Numbered from the stretch's first letter, positions 8,537 to 16,041 are shown. The stretch is DNA of 21,234 bases from JBKJVQ01 sp046717125 (GCA_046717125.1 JBKJVQ010000218.1:1-21234), one strand, 5' to 3'. The notes: generated from the letters alone by a model not told the origin. Numbers and translations are program-made.

Positions 8537-9860
8537 AGGGATTGTCGCCCTTGCGCAGGTGCAATCTGACGGGCGTGCCAGGGAGATCGAACGCCTCGCG
8601 CAATCCGTTGACGAGATAGCGCTGATAGGATTCGGGCAAATCCTTCGGCTTTGAGCAGAAAACCACAAAGGTGGGTGGCCGGGCGTTGGGCTGCGTCATG
8701 AACCGCAGACGGATGCGCTTGCCTTGCGCTGCGGGCGGCGGATGCGACTCGACCGCCCCGATCAGCCATTTGTTGAGTGCGGCTGTCGACGCGCGCTTGT
8801 TCCAGGTGTCGTAGGCGTCGAACACCGACTTCATCAGCCTGTCGAGACCGCGCATGTTGAGCGCAGAGACGGGCGCGATCTGCACGCCTTTTACCTGCGG
8901 CAAGAGGCGCTGAACGGCATCGCGCAGTTCGCGGAGTTCGGCTTGTGTATCTTCGACCGTATCCCATTTGTTGACGCCGATGACGAGCGCCCTGCCCTCC
9001 TGCGCGACGAGATCGGCGATGGTGAGGTCCTGCTTCTCCAGCGCGGAATTGGCGTCGAGCAACAGCACGACCACCTCGGCAAACCGAATGGCGCGCAGCG
9101 CGTCCGAGACGGAAAGCTGCTCCGCCTGCTCATGGATGCGCGCCTTGCGGCGCAGACCCGCCGTGTCGAACAGCCGAATGCCCCGTCCGCGCCAGGCGAT
9201 ATCGACCGAGATCGCATCGCGCGTGATCCCGGCTTCCGGCCCGGTGATCATGCGCTCTTCGCCGATCAGCGCATTGACTAGGGTAGATTTGCCGGCGTTC
9301 GGCCGTCCGACGATTGCGACTCGGATCGGCTTGTCCTGGCCGTCGCCTTCATCGTCCTGTTCCGTCTCCAGCACGTGAGACAGGATCGCGTCGGCGAGAT
9401 CGGACATACCCTCGCCATGCTCGGCGGAGGTCGCGACCGGCTCGCCGAGCCCGAGCGCATAGGCCTCGAGCACGCCCGACTCTCCGGCGCGGCCCTCGCT
9501 CTTGTTGGCGGCCAGCACGACCGGCTTCCCCGCGCGGCGCGTGATCTCGGCGAAAACCTCGTCGGCGGGGGTAATGCCCGCGCGCGCATCGACGACGAAG
9601 AGAACCAGATCGGCGTCGGCGATCGCGGCCTCGCTCTGCGCACGCATTCGCGCGCCGAGAGAGTCTTCCTCCGCTTCCTCGAGGCCGGCGGTGTCGATGA
9701 AGCGGATCGTCGTCCGGCCAAGATCGGCCTCGGCTTCGCGCCTGTCGCGCGTCAGTCCAGGCATGTCGCTGACCAGCGCGAGCCGTTTGCCCACGAGCCT
9801 GTTGAACAGTGAAGATTTGCCGACATTGGGCCGGCCGACGATAGCGACGGTGAACGCCAT
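8529..9860 (-). CDS. der: Ribosome biogenesis GTPase Der (EngA)
   Basis: Der is a double GTPase needed for late assembly of the 50S ribosomal subunit. The 443-residue protein has GTPase domain 1 with G1 G-R-P-N-V-G-K-S (9-16), G3 D-T-A-G (56-59) and G4 N-K-S-E (119-122). Domain 2 has G1 G-R-P-N-A-G-K-S (185-192), D-T-A-G (232-235) and N-K-W-D (297-300). A KH-like C-terminal domain follows (about 350-443). The N-K-S-E form, with Glu in place of the usual Asp, is common in alphaproteobacterial Der as I recall. The linker (about 164-178) is acidic. Upstream lies a bamB remnant where many relatives have an intact bamB; downstream holC overlaps its last eight bases. Confidence 0.97.
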   Translation of the reverse strand: MAFTVAIVGRPNVGKSSLFNRLVGKRLALVSDMPGLTRDRREAEADLGRTTIRFIDTAGLEEAEEDSLGARMRAQSEAAIADADLVLFVVDARAGITPADEVFAEITRRAGKPVVLAANKSEGRAGESGVLEAYALGLGEPVATSAEHGEGMSDLADAILSHVLETEQDDEGDGQDKPIRVAIVGRPNAGKSTLVNALIGEERMITGPEAGITRDAISVDIAWRGRGIRLFDTAGLRRKARIHEQAEQLSVSDALRAIRFAEVVVLLLDANSALEKQDLTIADLVAQEGRALVIGVNKWDTVEDTQAELRELRDAVQRLLPQVKGVQIAPVSALNMRGLDRLMKSVFDAYDTWNKRASTAALNKWLIGAVESHPPPAAQGKRIRLRFMTQPNARPPTFVVFCSKPKDLPESYQRYLVNGLREAFDLPGTPVRLHLRKGDNPYA

Positions 9861-9894
9861 GGGGACTTCGCGAGAGAGAGTGGCGTGCGCAGCG

Positions 9895-10279
9895 TCAGTT
9901 CAGCGCGACAAGCTCGCCTAATCGGTAAAGATATACATGCGCCTGCCCACGACAACCGGAGAAATGATCGCGACGGCCGGCGTTTCAGACTTGCACACCA
10001 AAAGGATCACCTTTTTTCCGCTTCCTTAGGGCATTTGCTTTCGTCGCCCTGGCAATCAGCGGCGGTCTTTTCCCGGTGCCGTTGCAACACTTCCGGCTCC
10101 GCCCCGAACTTGTGACCCTCCGGGAAGACGCGGACGCGCTCGCCTTCGAGACGCTTTTCGTCCTTCTTGAAGGGATTAAATTTGCTGAAACTCTGCCCCC
10201 CGCAACCCGCCACGCCCGTTGCGAAAAGCCCGACAACGAGAATGACCCCAACGTTTGAAAACGGCCGGAAAAACGACAT
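9895..10279 (-). pseudogene. bamB: Apparent bamB remnant (N-terminal lipoprotein piece plus frameshifted C-terminal tail)
   Basis: BamB is an outer-membrane lipoprotein beta-propeller of the BAM complex, normally about 380-450 residues and encoded between a YfgM-like gene and der. Only 385 bases remain here. The 5' part encodes a lipoprotein start whose N-P-F-K-K and L-E-G-E-R-V follow the lipobox as in alphaproteobacterial BamB. Near the 3' end the minus strand reads I-I-S-P-V-V-V-G-R-R-M-Y-I-F-T-D then TAG (9920-9918). One frame over it continues G-E-L-V-A-L-N-stop (stop at 9897-9895). Together these resemble the final blade of BamB, I-x-P-V-V-x-G-x-x-Y-x-x-T-D-x-G-x-L-x-A-L, broken by loss of one base. 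The roughly one-kilobase propeller core is absent. The family match is from memory of conserved endings, not from a search. Confidence 0.6.
10007..10279 (-). CDS. Small predicted lipoprotein, possibly the still-open 5' part of decayed bamB
   Basis: This 90-residue frame starts 24 bases after the YfgM-like stop. It has a hydrophobic signal segment (about 9-22) and a lipobox V-A-G-C with Cys26 as lipidation site. Gly at +2 would allow sorting to the outer membrane. Residues 31-51 resemble the start of mature alphaproteobacterial BamB. The remainder (about 52-90) is charged and hydrophilic, with Cys76 and Cys83, and has no beta-propeller character. A weak GGGA lies before the ATG. It could be translated as a short surface lipoprotein, or be a relic. 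The 146 bases after it hold only the C-terminal bamB fragment and the der leader. Confidence 0.5.
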   Translation of the reverse strand: MSFFRPFSNVGVILVVGLFATGVAGCGGQSFSKFNPFKKDEKRLEGERVRVFPEGHKFGAEPEVLQRHREKTAADCQGDESKCPKEAEKR

Positions 10280-10303
10280 CTGAGCGTCCCGCTTCGCTTG
10301 GCG

Positions 10304-10990
10304 TTACTGGCTGGCCGCTTCGGCCGGCTTTGGCGGCTCGGCGGCAACGATCAGAGCCAGCATCATGTCTGCGCGTTCGCGCAGATTGCTGGGCGCAGCC
10401 TGGTCGACAAGAATGTCGGAAAATTGTTTCTGGGCGGCGTTCAGGTCGCCCGCGCGCCATGCGGACAGCCCGACCAGCTCGCGGGCGGAACTGCGCCATG
10501 GATTGCCGTCCGCGTCGAGCGCCCCGACGCGATCCTTGATCGCCTTGGCGTCTGCCGTGTCGAGCAGCAGAGTCGCCGCCTGGATGCGCGCGTAGTCCCT
10601 GAAGATGGGATCCGCGGAGTCGTCGGCCGCGACCGAGTCGTAAATCGCGACCGCCTCATCGCGCTTCGCGCCCTTTGCATTGGCAGCCGCCAGGCGAAGC
10701 CTCGCCAACGTCTCGTACCCGGCCGGCGCGTCGTTTTCGAGCTTGCCCAGGGCGGCGCGCGCCTCTTCGGTCTTGCCGGCTTCGGCGAGCGTCAACGCGT
10801 TGTGGAATTTCGCACCGGCATCCGCGATACGGTTGGCGTGCCAGTACGTGTATCCGCGATAGCCAGCGACGCCGACGACGAGGGCGACCGCCACAGCGAG
10901 CACCGTCGAGCCATGACGCGCCCACAGCGCCTTCATCTGGTCCCGGCGTATCTCTTCGTTGACTTCGCGAAACAGGTCGCCGTCGCTCAT
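10304..10990 (-). CDS. YfgM-like tetratricopeptide membrane protein
   Basis: This 228-residue protein has a short cytoplasmic N-terminus (about 1-27), one membrane helix (about 28-46) and a long Ala-rich helical periplasmic domain with TPR-like character. This is the layout of YfgM, which associates with SecYEG and PpiD and aids periplasmic chaperoning. The start is ATG 10990 with AAGGGG seven bases upstream. Position directly before a bamB locus and der matches the common yfgM-bamB-der order and supports the call. A hairpin-like CCCC-GGCAA-GGGG overlaps the ribosome-binding site but is only four base pairs long. The C-terminus is Pro/Ala/Glu-rich. Confidence 0.82.
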   Translation of the reverse strand: MSDGDLFREVNEEIRRDQMKALWARHGSTVLAVAVALVVGVAGYRGYTYWHANRIADAGAKFHNALTLAEAGKTEEARAALGKLENDAPAGYETLARLRLAAANAKGAKRDEAVAIYDSVAADDSADPIFRDYARIQAATLLLDTADAKAIKDRVGALDADGNPWRSSARELVGLSAWRAGDLNAAQKQFSDILVDQAAPSNLRERADMMLALIVAAEPPKPAEAASQ

Positions 10991-11049
10991 GCCAAAACCC
11001 CTTGCCGGGGCGTGTGGTCCACGCTCCGGAAACTCAATACCGCTTCGGG

Positions 11050-11078
11050 CCTATAGCCCTGGCGTCGAGAAGGCGCAA
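11050..11078 (-). promoter_or_regulatory. Candidate sigma-70 promoter for the YfgM-like gene, der and holC
   Basis: On the minus strand TTGCGC (11078-11073), a 17-base spacer and TATAGG (11055-11050) lie in the 137-base gap between panB and the YfgM-like gene. They would give a leader of roughly 50 bases before the ATG at 10990. No intrinsic terminator for panB is seen in the gap, so read-through from panB is also possible. Confidence 0.42.
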
Positions 11079-11127
11079 GCTGGGGGGTGTCCGCCGCGCC
11101 CTTCCCCCTGCGCGCCGGAACAGGCCC

Positions 11128-11988
11128 TTACCTGCCCGTTAACTTGGTTTTTTTCGTGACGTCTTCGGGGTCACTTCGGAGCGCGTATGTATGCTCAGGA
11201 GCGGGAAACGCACGCGCGCGCACATCCTTGGCATAGCGGGCGACCGCCCCATCGATCGCCTGTCCCAGCTGCGCGAACTCCCTGACGAACTTCGGCGGAT
11301 TCGGGTTTAGCCCCAGCATGTCTTCAAGCACAAGAATCTGCCCGTCGCATTCCGCCGACGCGCCGATGCCGATGGTCGGGATAGAAATTTGCTTCGTAAT
11401 CCGCGCGGCCAAGAGCTCGGCCATGGCCTCCAACACGACCGCGAAAGCGCCCGCGTCCGACACCGCTTTCGCGTCAGCCTCGATCTCCGCCCATTCCGCC
11501 ACGTCGCGGCCGCGCGCCTGAAAGCTGCCAAGCATGTTGATCGACTGGGGCGTGAGACCGACATGGCTCATCACCGGAATGCCGCGCTGCGTGAGATAAT
11601 GGACCGTCTCCGCCATGCGCACGCCGCCTTCGAGCTTGACGGCGCCGCAGCCGGTCTCCTTGAGCACGCGCGCGGCGTTGCGGAATGCGACGCCTGGACT
11701 CTCCTCGTAGCTACCGAAGGGTAGGTCGACCACGACGAGCGCGCTGGAAGATCCGCGTACGACCGCTTGGCCGTGCATAATCATGAGCTCGAGCGGCACC
11801 GGCACGGTCGTGTCAAATCCGTGCATAACCATGCCCAGAGAGTCGCCCACGAGCAGCACATCGACATGCGGGTCGACAATGCGCGCCGTGTGGGCGTGGT
11901 AGGCCGTGAGCGCCACGATCGGCGTTCCGCCTTTGCGGCGCGCAATCTCGGGCGCTGACGTGCGTCTAACCTGAGCCTGACGGGACAT
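11128..11988 (-). CDS. panB: 3-methyl-2-oxobutanoate hydroxymethyltransferase
   Basis: PanB adds a hydroxymethyl group from 5,10-methylenetetrahydrofolate to alpha-ketoisovalerate, giving ketopantoate, the first committed step to pantothenate and coenzyme A. The 286-residue protein shows the TIM-barrel metal ligands Asp49 (L-L-V-G-D-S-L-G-M), Asp88 (V-V-V-D-L-P-F-G-S-Y) and Glu120 (V-K-L-E-G-G). The catalytic Glu187 lies in V-V-L-E-A-M. The motif S-H-V-G-L-T-P-Q (141-148) is standard. ATG 11988 has GAGG six bases upstream. The C-terminal tail after about 270 is Lys/Arg-rich. It follows pyrG by 91 bases. panC is not in the window. Confidence 0.97.
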   Translation of the reverse strand: MSRQAQVRRTSAPEIARRKGGTPIVALTAYHAHTARIVDPHVDVLLVGDSLGMVMHGFDTTVPVPLELMIMHGQAVVRGSSSALVVVDLPFGSYEESPGVAFRNAARVLKETGCGAVKLEGGVRMAETVHYLTQRGIPVMSHVGLTPQSINMLGSFQARGRDVAEWAEIEADAKAVSDAGAFAVVLEAMAELLAARITKQISIPTIGIGASAECDGQILVLEDMLGLNPNPPKFVREFAQLGQAIDGAVARYAKDVRARAFPAPEHTYALRSDPEDVTKKTKLTGR

Positions 11989-12079
11989 CTACTACCTCGC
12001 TGAGGGCGGCGGCGTCTTATGCCAGAAATATGGGCATTGCTGCAGTTGCAAAGTAGGAACAGGGAAAACTGTCGCAGCC

Positions 12080-13708
12080 TTACACCAGCCGGCTTTGCTC
12101 GACTGCCGCGCCAATAAATGAGGCGAACAGCGGATGGGGGTCGAAAGGTCGCGACTTCAGTTCGGGATGAAACTGCACGCCCACGAACCACGGATGCTCC
12201 GTGATCTCGATGATCTCAGGCAAAAGCCCGTCAGGCGACAATCCTGAAAACCGCAAGCCCGTCGCTTCCAGACGATTCCGATAGCGCGCGTTCACCTCGT
12301 AGCGGTGCCTGTGTCGTTCGGATATTCGGGTCGAGCCGTAAATCTCGGCGACCTTGCTGCCGCTTTCGAGCACTGCGTCATACGCCCCCAGCCGCATCGT
12401 CCCGCCCAGGTCGCCGTTGGCCTGCCGAAGTTCGAGTTCGTTGCCGCGCATCCACTCCGTCATTAGGCCGACAAGCGGCTCGTCGGTCGGGCCGAACTCC
12501 GTCGAACTGGCCGTCTCGATGCCCGCAAGGTCGCGGGCCGCTTCAATCACCGCCATCTGCATGCCGAAACAGATGCCGAAATAGGGGACGTTGCGCGTGC
12601 GCGCGAACCGCGCCGCATTGATCTTTCCCTCGGCTCCCCGCTCGCCGAACCCGCCCGGCACGAGAATACCGTGCACATGTTCGAGGTGCGGCGCGGGGTC
12701 TTCCTCCTCAAAGATCTGCGCTTCGATCCAGGAGAGGTTGACCTTTACCCGGTTCGCAATTCCGCCATGCACCAGCGCTTCGATGAGCGATTTGTAGGCG
12801 TCCTTGAGCCCGGTATATTTTCCGACGATTGCGACTGTCACTTCACCGTCGGGCTCCGCGATGTTGTTCGCGATCGTTTCCCAGCGCGAAAGATCGGGTT
12901 CGCGCGCATTCCCGATTCCGAACGCGCGAAGCACCTCCCGATCCAGACCCTCGCGGTGATAGGCGATCGGCACCTCGTAGATCGATGCCACGTCCAACGC
13001 CTCGATGACCGCCTCCGGCCGCACATTGCAGAACAGCGCGATCTTGCGGCGCTCGTCCCGCGGCACGGGCCGGTCGCAGCGGCAGAGCAGTATGTCCGGT
13101 TGGATGCCGATCGAGCGCAGTTCCTTCACCGAATGCTGGGTTGGCTTGGTCTTGAGTTCGCCGGCGCTCGGAATCCAGGGCAGCAACGTCAGATGGATGA
13201 AGATCGACTGGCTTTCGGACAATTCGTTGCCGAGCTGCCGGATCGCCTCAAAGTACGGCAATCCTTCAATATCGCCGACGGTCCCGCCGATCTCGCACAG
13301 GACGAAATCGACATTCTCGTTCCCCGATAGGATGAAATCCTTGATGGCATCGGTGACATGCGGGATCACCTGTACTGTCCCGCCGAGATAGTCCCCCCGC
13401 CGCTCGCGCGCGATGATCTGCTGGTAGATGCGGCCCGTGGTGATGTTGTCGGCCTGGCTCGCCGGCCGGCCCGTGAAGCGCTCGTAATGGCCGAGATCGA
13501 GGTCGGTTTCCGCACCGTCATCAGTGACGAACACCTCACCGTGCTGGTAGGGACTCATCGTCCCCGGATCGACGTTGAGGTAGGGATCGAGCTTGCGCAG
13601 CCGGACGGAATAGCCGCGCGCCTGCAGGAGCGCACCGAGCGCCGCCGAGGCCAAGCCCTTGCCGAGGGAAGAGACCACGCCGCCGGTAATGAAGATGTAC
13701 CGCGCCAT
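12080..13708 (-). CDS. pyrG: CTP synthase
   Basis: PyrG aminates UTP to CTP with ATP and glutamine. The 542-residue protein starts M-A-R-Y-I-F-I-T-G-G-V-V-S-S-L-G-K-G, the N-terminal ATP/UTP-binding loop of the amidoligase domain (about 1-265). The glutaminase domain has Cys380 in F-G-I-C-F-G-M-Q and His514 and Glu516 in Q-F-H-P-E-L, so it is complete. The start at 13708 has AAGG upstream. The frame is open 22 codons further, but that part lies in the intergenic leader and does not match the family. It sits downstream of secG, an arrangement common in alphaproteobacteria. Confidence 0.98.
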   Translation of the reverse strand: MARYIFITGGVVSSLGKGLASAALGALLQARGYSVRLRKLDPYLNVDPGTMSPYQHGEVFVTDDGAETDLDLGHYERFTGRPASQADNITTGRIYQQIIARERRGDYLGGTVQVIPHVTDAIKDFILSGNENVDFVLCEIGGTVGDIEGLPYFEAIRQLGNELSESQSIFIHLTLLPWIPSAGELKTKPTQHSVKELRSIGIQPDILLCRCDRPVPRDERRKIALFCNVRPEAVIEALDVASIYEVPIAYHREGLDREVLRAFGIGNAREPDLSRWETIANNIAEPDGEVTVAIVGKYTGLKDAYKSLIEALVHGGIANRVKVNLSWIEAQIFEEEDPAPHLEHVHGILVPGGFGERGAEGKINAARFARTRNVPYFGICFGMQMAVIEAARDLAGIETASSTEFGPTDEPLVGLMTEWMRGNELELRQANGDLGGTMRLGAYDAVLESGSKVAEIYGSTRISERHRHRYEVNARYRNRLEATGLRFSGLSPDGLLPEIIEITEHPWFVGVQFHPELKSRPFDPHPLFASFIGAAVEQSRLV

Positions 13709-13749
13709 GGGCCCCGACCTTACAGCCAAGCGGATATGAGTCGGAAGCC

Positions 13750-13768
13750 CCGTCGCATCAGGCGACGG
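13750..13768. other. Perfect 7-bp hairpin between secG and pyrG
   Basis: CCGTCGC, a five-base loop and GCGACGG form a perfect stem in the 81-base secG-pyrG gap. On the minus strand it is followed by GGCTTCC rather than a T run, so it is not a canonical intrinsic terminator. It might stabilise the upstream mRNA or attenuate read-through into pyrG. Confidence 0.4.
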
Positions 13769-13789
13769 CTGCATCCCACGAATTTCACG

Positions 13790-14266
13790 TTACTGAGCCT
13801 GAGGCGGCTGCGGAGCGGCTGGGGCCGGTGGATTGTCCGGGCTCGCGGGCGCGGGTTGGGGCTGGGCTTGTGGCGCTGCGGGCTGGGCCTGCGGCGCATT
13901 GCCGGGTTGGGGAGCCGATTGCGGAGCAGCGCCGGGATTAGGCCCGCCGGGCTGCGGGACGGGCTGAAGCGGCGACAGACCGGGCAGCAAGCCCTCTCCC
14001 TGATTCTGTGTCGGAAAAATCGATGTCGGCGCGGCGTCGCGCCGCGCAAGCAATGTCAATGTAATGCTCGTCACAAAGAACAGGGCCGCCAGAAAGGCGG
14101 TCGTCCGGGTCAACACGTTGGCCGCGCCTCGTCCCGTCATGAAGCCGCCGCCCGCGCCACCGCCCCCGCCAATGCCGAGTGCGCCGCCTTCGGAACGTTG
14201 CAACAGGACGACCGCCACGAGGGCGGCCGCGACCATAAGATGGATGACGAGGACGACTGAGCTCAT
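13790..14266 (-). CDS. secG: Preprotein translocase subunit SecG with long Pro/Ala/Gln tail
   Basis: SecG is the small accessory subunit of the SecYEG channel in the inner membrane. The 158-residue protein has two hydrophobic segments (about 3-22 and 54-73). They flank the family linker V-V-L-L-Q-R-S-E-G-G-A-L-G-I-G-G-G and a Gly-rich stretch that leads into M-T-G-R-G-A-A-N-V-L-T-R-T-T. The tail after about 80 is low-complexity, dominated by Pro, Ala and Gln, making the protein longer than the roughly 75-110 residues of many SecG proteins; extended tails are frequent in alphaproteobacteria. ATG 14266 has AAGGA six bases upstream, which decides against the open frame reaching 14302. Confidence 0.93.
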   Translation of the reverse strand: MSSVVLVIHLMVAAALVAVVLLQRSEGGALGIGGGGGAGGGFMTGRGAANVLTRTTAFLAALFFVTSITLTLLARRDAAPTSIFPTQNQGEGLLPGLSPLQPVPQPGGPNPGAAPQSAPQPGNAPQAQPAAPQAQPQPAPASPDNPPAPAAPQPPQAQ

Positions 14267-14314
14267 GCGCGGTCCTTTACAGACTCGGGCGCGAGCGATC
14301 AATGCGCGTTTGTG

Positions 14315-15232
14315 TCAGCGAAACGAGCGCCGGAAAAACGAGAACCAGCTGTCTTCGTCGGCTTTGGCCCGCTCCAGGCTGCGTTGCTCCGCTTCGGACT
14401 GGGCCGCCTTAAGCTGCTGGACGTCGACCGGCACGGCTTGAACAGGCTCGGCCCGCGAGGCGCGCTGATTGCCCGCTTGTCTGCGCTTCGCCGGATCCTG
14501 CGGCTCACCGGGCACGATACCGTCGGCGGACAATGGCGCGCGACGGTTCGGCTGAGCTTGAAGGGAAAGTCCGACTGGGTCGCCCTTTAAGCGGGTTTTC
14601 AGAAGAGGCTCGCCGCCGCCCGGCTGTTTCCCACCTGGCGCGAGCGATGCTGCTGCCTTGTCGGCGGAAGCAGCTCTTCCGCCTTGGCGCCCGCTCTCAT
14701 CAGCCGCTGCGAATGGCGGCGATCCGGGCTCCTGCGCCGCTCTTGCCGCTTCTGCTTCAGCCTTGCGCTTCTCAGCTTCAGCCTGTCTGGCGGCCCCCTG
14801 CGCCGCTCGTTCGGCCTCCGCCGCCTTCAAAGCCTCCATTTGCCTTTCGGCCTCAGCCTGCTTCGCTGTCTCAACCTTGGCGAGAACCTCGGTCTCCTTG
14901 ATCTTCTGGACGCGATGGGGAGCGGGCTCGGGTAAGGGCGGGGGTTTGCCGTTCGTCAGATCTTCCCGCTCGGGACAGCGGAAGCGAACGATTTCGTCGA
15001 CATGCACGTAGCGCTTAGCGCGCTCCAACTGCTCGCCGGAGAGATTCTTCGTCGCCCATTCGGGTCCTTCGTCAAGCGCCCTCGTAACGTCGATGGAATC
15101 AAGTCGCGTGAGTTCGGCCTTGAGTTCCTCGCACGCGCCGATCGTGAGCGGCTCGGCGCGCGCAATTCCCGCCGCCGCAAACGGCGCGACGATCGCAAAG
15201 GTCAGCACTGACGCGAATGCGCGGTATCGCAT
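14315..15232 (-). CDS. Secreted periplasmic protein with Cys pair domain and Ala/Glu coiled coil, function unknown
   Basis: I do not recognise a named function. The 305-residue protein begins with a cleavable-type signal peptide, hydrophobic about 6-22 and ending A-G-I-A-R-A before Glu27. A compact region follows (about 30-90) with only two Cys in the mature protein, Cys34 and Cys86, which could form a disulfide. It includes E-W-A-T-K-N-L-S-G-E-Q-L and R-F-R-C-P. Residues about 105-170 are an Ala/Glu/Lys-rich helical coiled coil. The rest is low-complexity, Gly/Pro/Ala-rich, ending in a basic aromatic tail W-F-S-F-F-R-R-S-F-R. It lies between tpiA and secG (48 bases before secG) on the same strand, so it is probably co-transcribed with them. 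Confidence 0.75.
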   Translation of the reverse strand: MRYRAFASVLTFAIVAPFAAAGIARAEPLTIGACEELKAELTRLDSIDVTRALDEGPEWATKNLSGEQLERAKRYVHVDEIVRFRCPEREDLTNGKPPPLPEPAPHRVQKIKETEVLAKVETAKQAEAERQMEALKAAEAERAAQGAARQAEAEKRKAEAEAARAAQEPGSPPFAAADESGRQGGRAASADKAAASLAPGGKQPGGGEPLLKTRLKGDPVGLSLQAQPNRRAPLSADGIVPGEPQDPAKRRQAGNQRASRAEPVQAVPVDVQQLKAAQSEAEQRSLERAKADEDSWFSFFRRSFR

Positions 15233-15285
15233 GCACCCGTCCCGTATCCAGAATTGGTGGTCTCACCCTCGCGCGGCCCAAAAGC

Positions 15286-16041
15286 CTACCGATAGGTGGA
15301 TACAATCCCGTAGAAGTCGGCAGCCTTAAGACTTGCGCCGCCGACCAACGCCCCATCGACATTGGAGACGGCCATCAACTCGGCCGCATTGTCCGGTTTA
15401 ACGGACCCTCCATACAGGATTCGGATTTTGTCGGCCTCGCCGTTAACAAGCAACTTAGAAAGGATATCCCGAATGAATCCATGCACTTCGGCGACGTCTT
15501 CCGGTGTCGGAGTGAGGCCGGTACCGTTCGCACAGACCGGTTCGTAGGCGATAACGGTATTCCCCGCGTTCGCTGTCTCCGGTACGGAGCCCTGGATTTG
15601 CCGGCCGACAACGTCCAGAGTCTCTCCGGCCCTACGCTGCGCTTCGGTCTCGCCGATGCAGATAATGGCCATCAAACCTGCCCGCCAGACGGCTTCCGCC
15701 TTGGCGCGGACATCGGCGTCGGTCTCTCCATGGTCGGCCCTGCGCTCCGAATGTCCGACGATCACAGCCGTGGCCCCGGCGTCGCCCAGCATCTCGGCGG
15801 AAATGTCACCCGTATGCGCGCCGGACGCCTTGGCGTGGCAATTCTGAGCGCCGAGCGCGATATCCGAGCCCACGAGCTTTTCCGCCGCCGCCCGCATGAG
15901 CGTTGCCGGAGGGCAAACCATGATGTCGGCATTTGGCAGGCCTGCGGAACCAAGCTTCTCGATCAGAGCGCCGATTTCGCCCAGCGATGCTTCGAGGCCG
16001 TTCATTTTCCAGTTGCCGGCCACGAGCGGGCGTCTCGACAT
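15286..16041 (-). CDS. tpiA: Triosephosphate isomerase with altered loop-6 hinge
   Basis: TpiA interconverts dihydroxyacetone phosphate and glyceraldehyde 3-phosphate. The 251-residue protein has the catalytic Lys12 (G-N-W-K-M-N), His97 (V-G-H-S-E-R-R) and Glu167 (A-Y-E-P). The phosphate-binding Y-G-G-S-V (210-214) and L-V-G-G-A-S-L (232-238) are also present. Loop 6, usually Y-E-P-V-W-A-I-G-T-G, reads Y-E-P-V-C-A-N-G-T-G. The near-invariant Trp is Cys170 (TGT) and the usual Ile is Asn172 (AAC). Each is one base from the common codon (TGG, ATC). The frame is otherwise intact, so it is probably expressed. A strong Shine-Dalgarno, AAAGGAGGG (16058-16050), lies eight bases before ATG 16041. It is divergent from ppiD. 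Confidence 0.95.
   Translation of the reverse strand: MSRRPLVAGNWKMNGLEASLGEIGALIEKLGSAGLPNADIMVCPPATLMRAAAEKLVGSDIALGAQNCHAKASGAHTGDISAEMLGDAGATAVIVGHSERRADHGETDADVRAKAEAVWRAGLMAIICIGETEAQRRAGETLDVVGRQIQGSVPETANAGNTVIAYEPVCANGTGLTPTPEDVAEVHGFIRDILSKLLVNGEADKIRILYGGSVKPDNAAELMAVSNVDGALVGGASLKAADFYGIVSTYR

Noticed and set aside
9478..9516. Der G4 motif N-K-S-E read as a damaged GTPase
   Set aside because: As I recall, Glu in this position is usual in alphaproteobacterial Der, and all other motifs are intact.
10991..11015. CCCC-GGCAA-GGGG-TTTT on the minus strand as an intrinsic terminator
   Set aside because: The stem is only four base pairs, and the GGGG is the ribosome-binding site of the YfgM-like gene directly before its ATG.
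12671..13330. Plus-strand open frame of 219 codons within pyrG
   Set aside because: Antisense shadow of the highly conserved CTP synthase; no ribosome-binding site or family resemblance.
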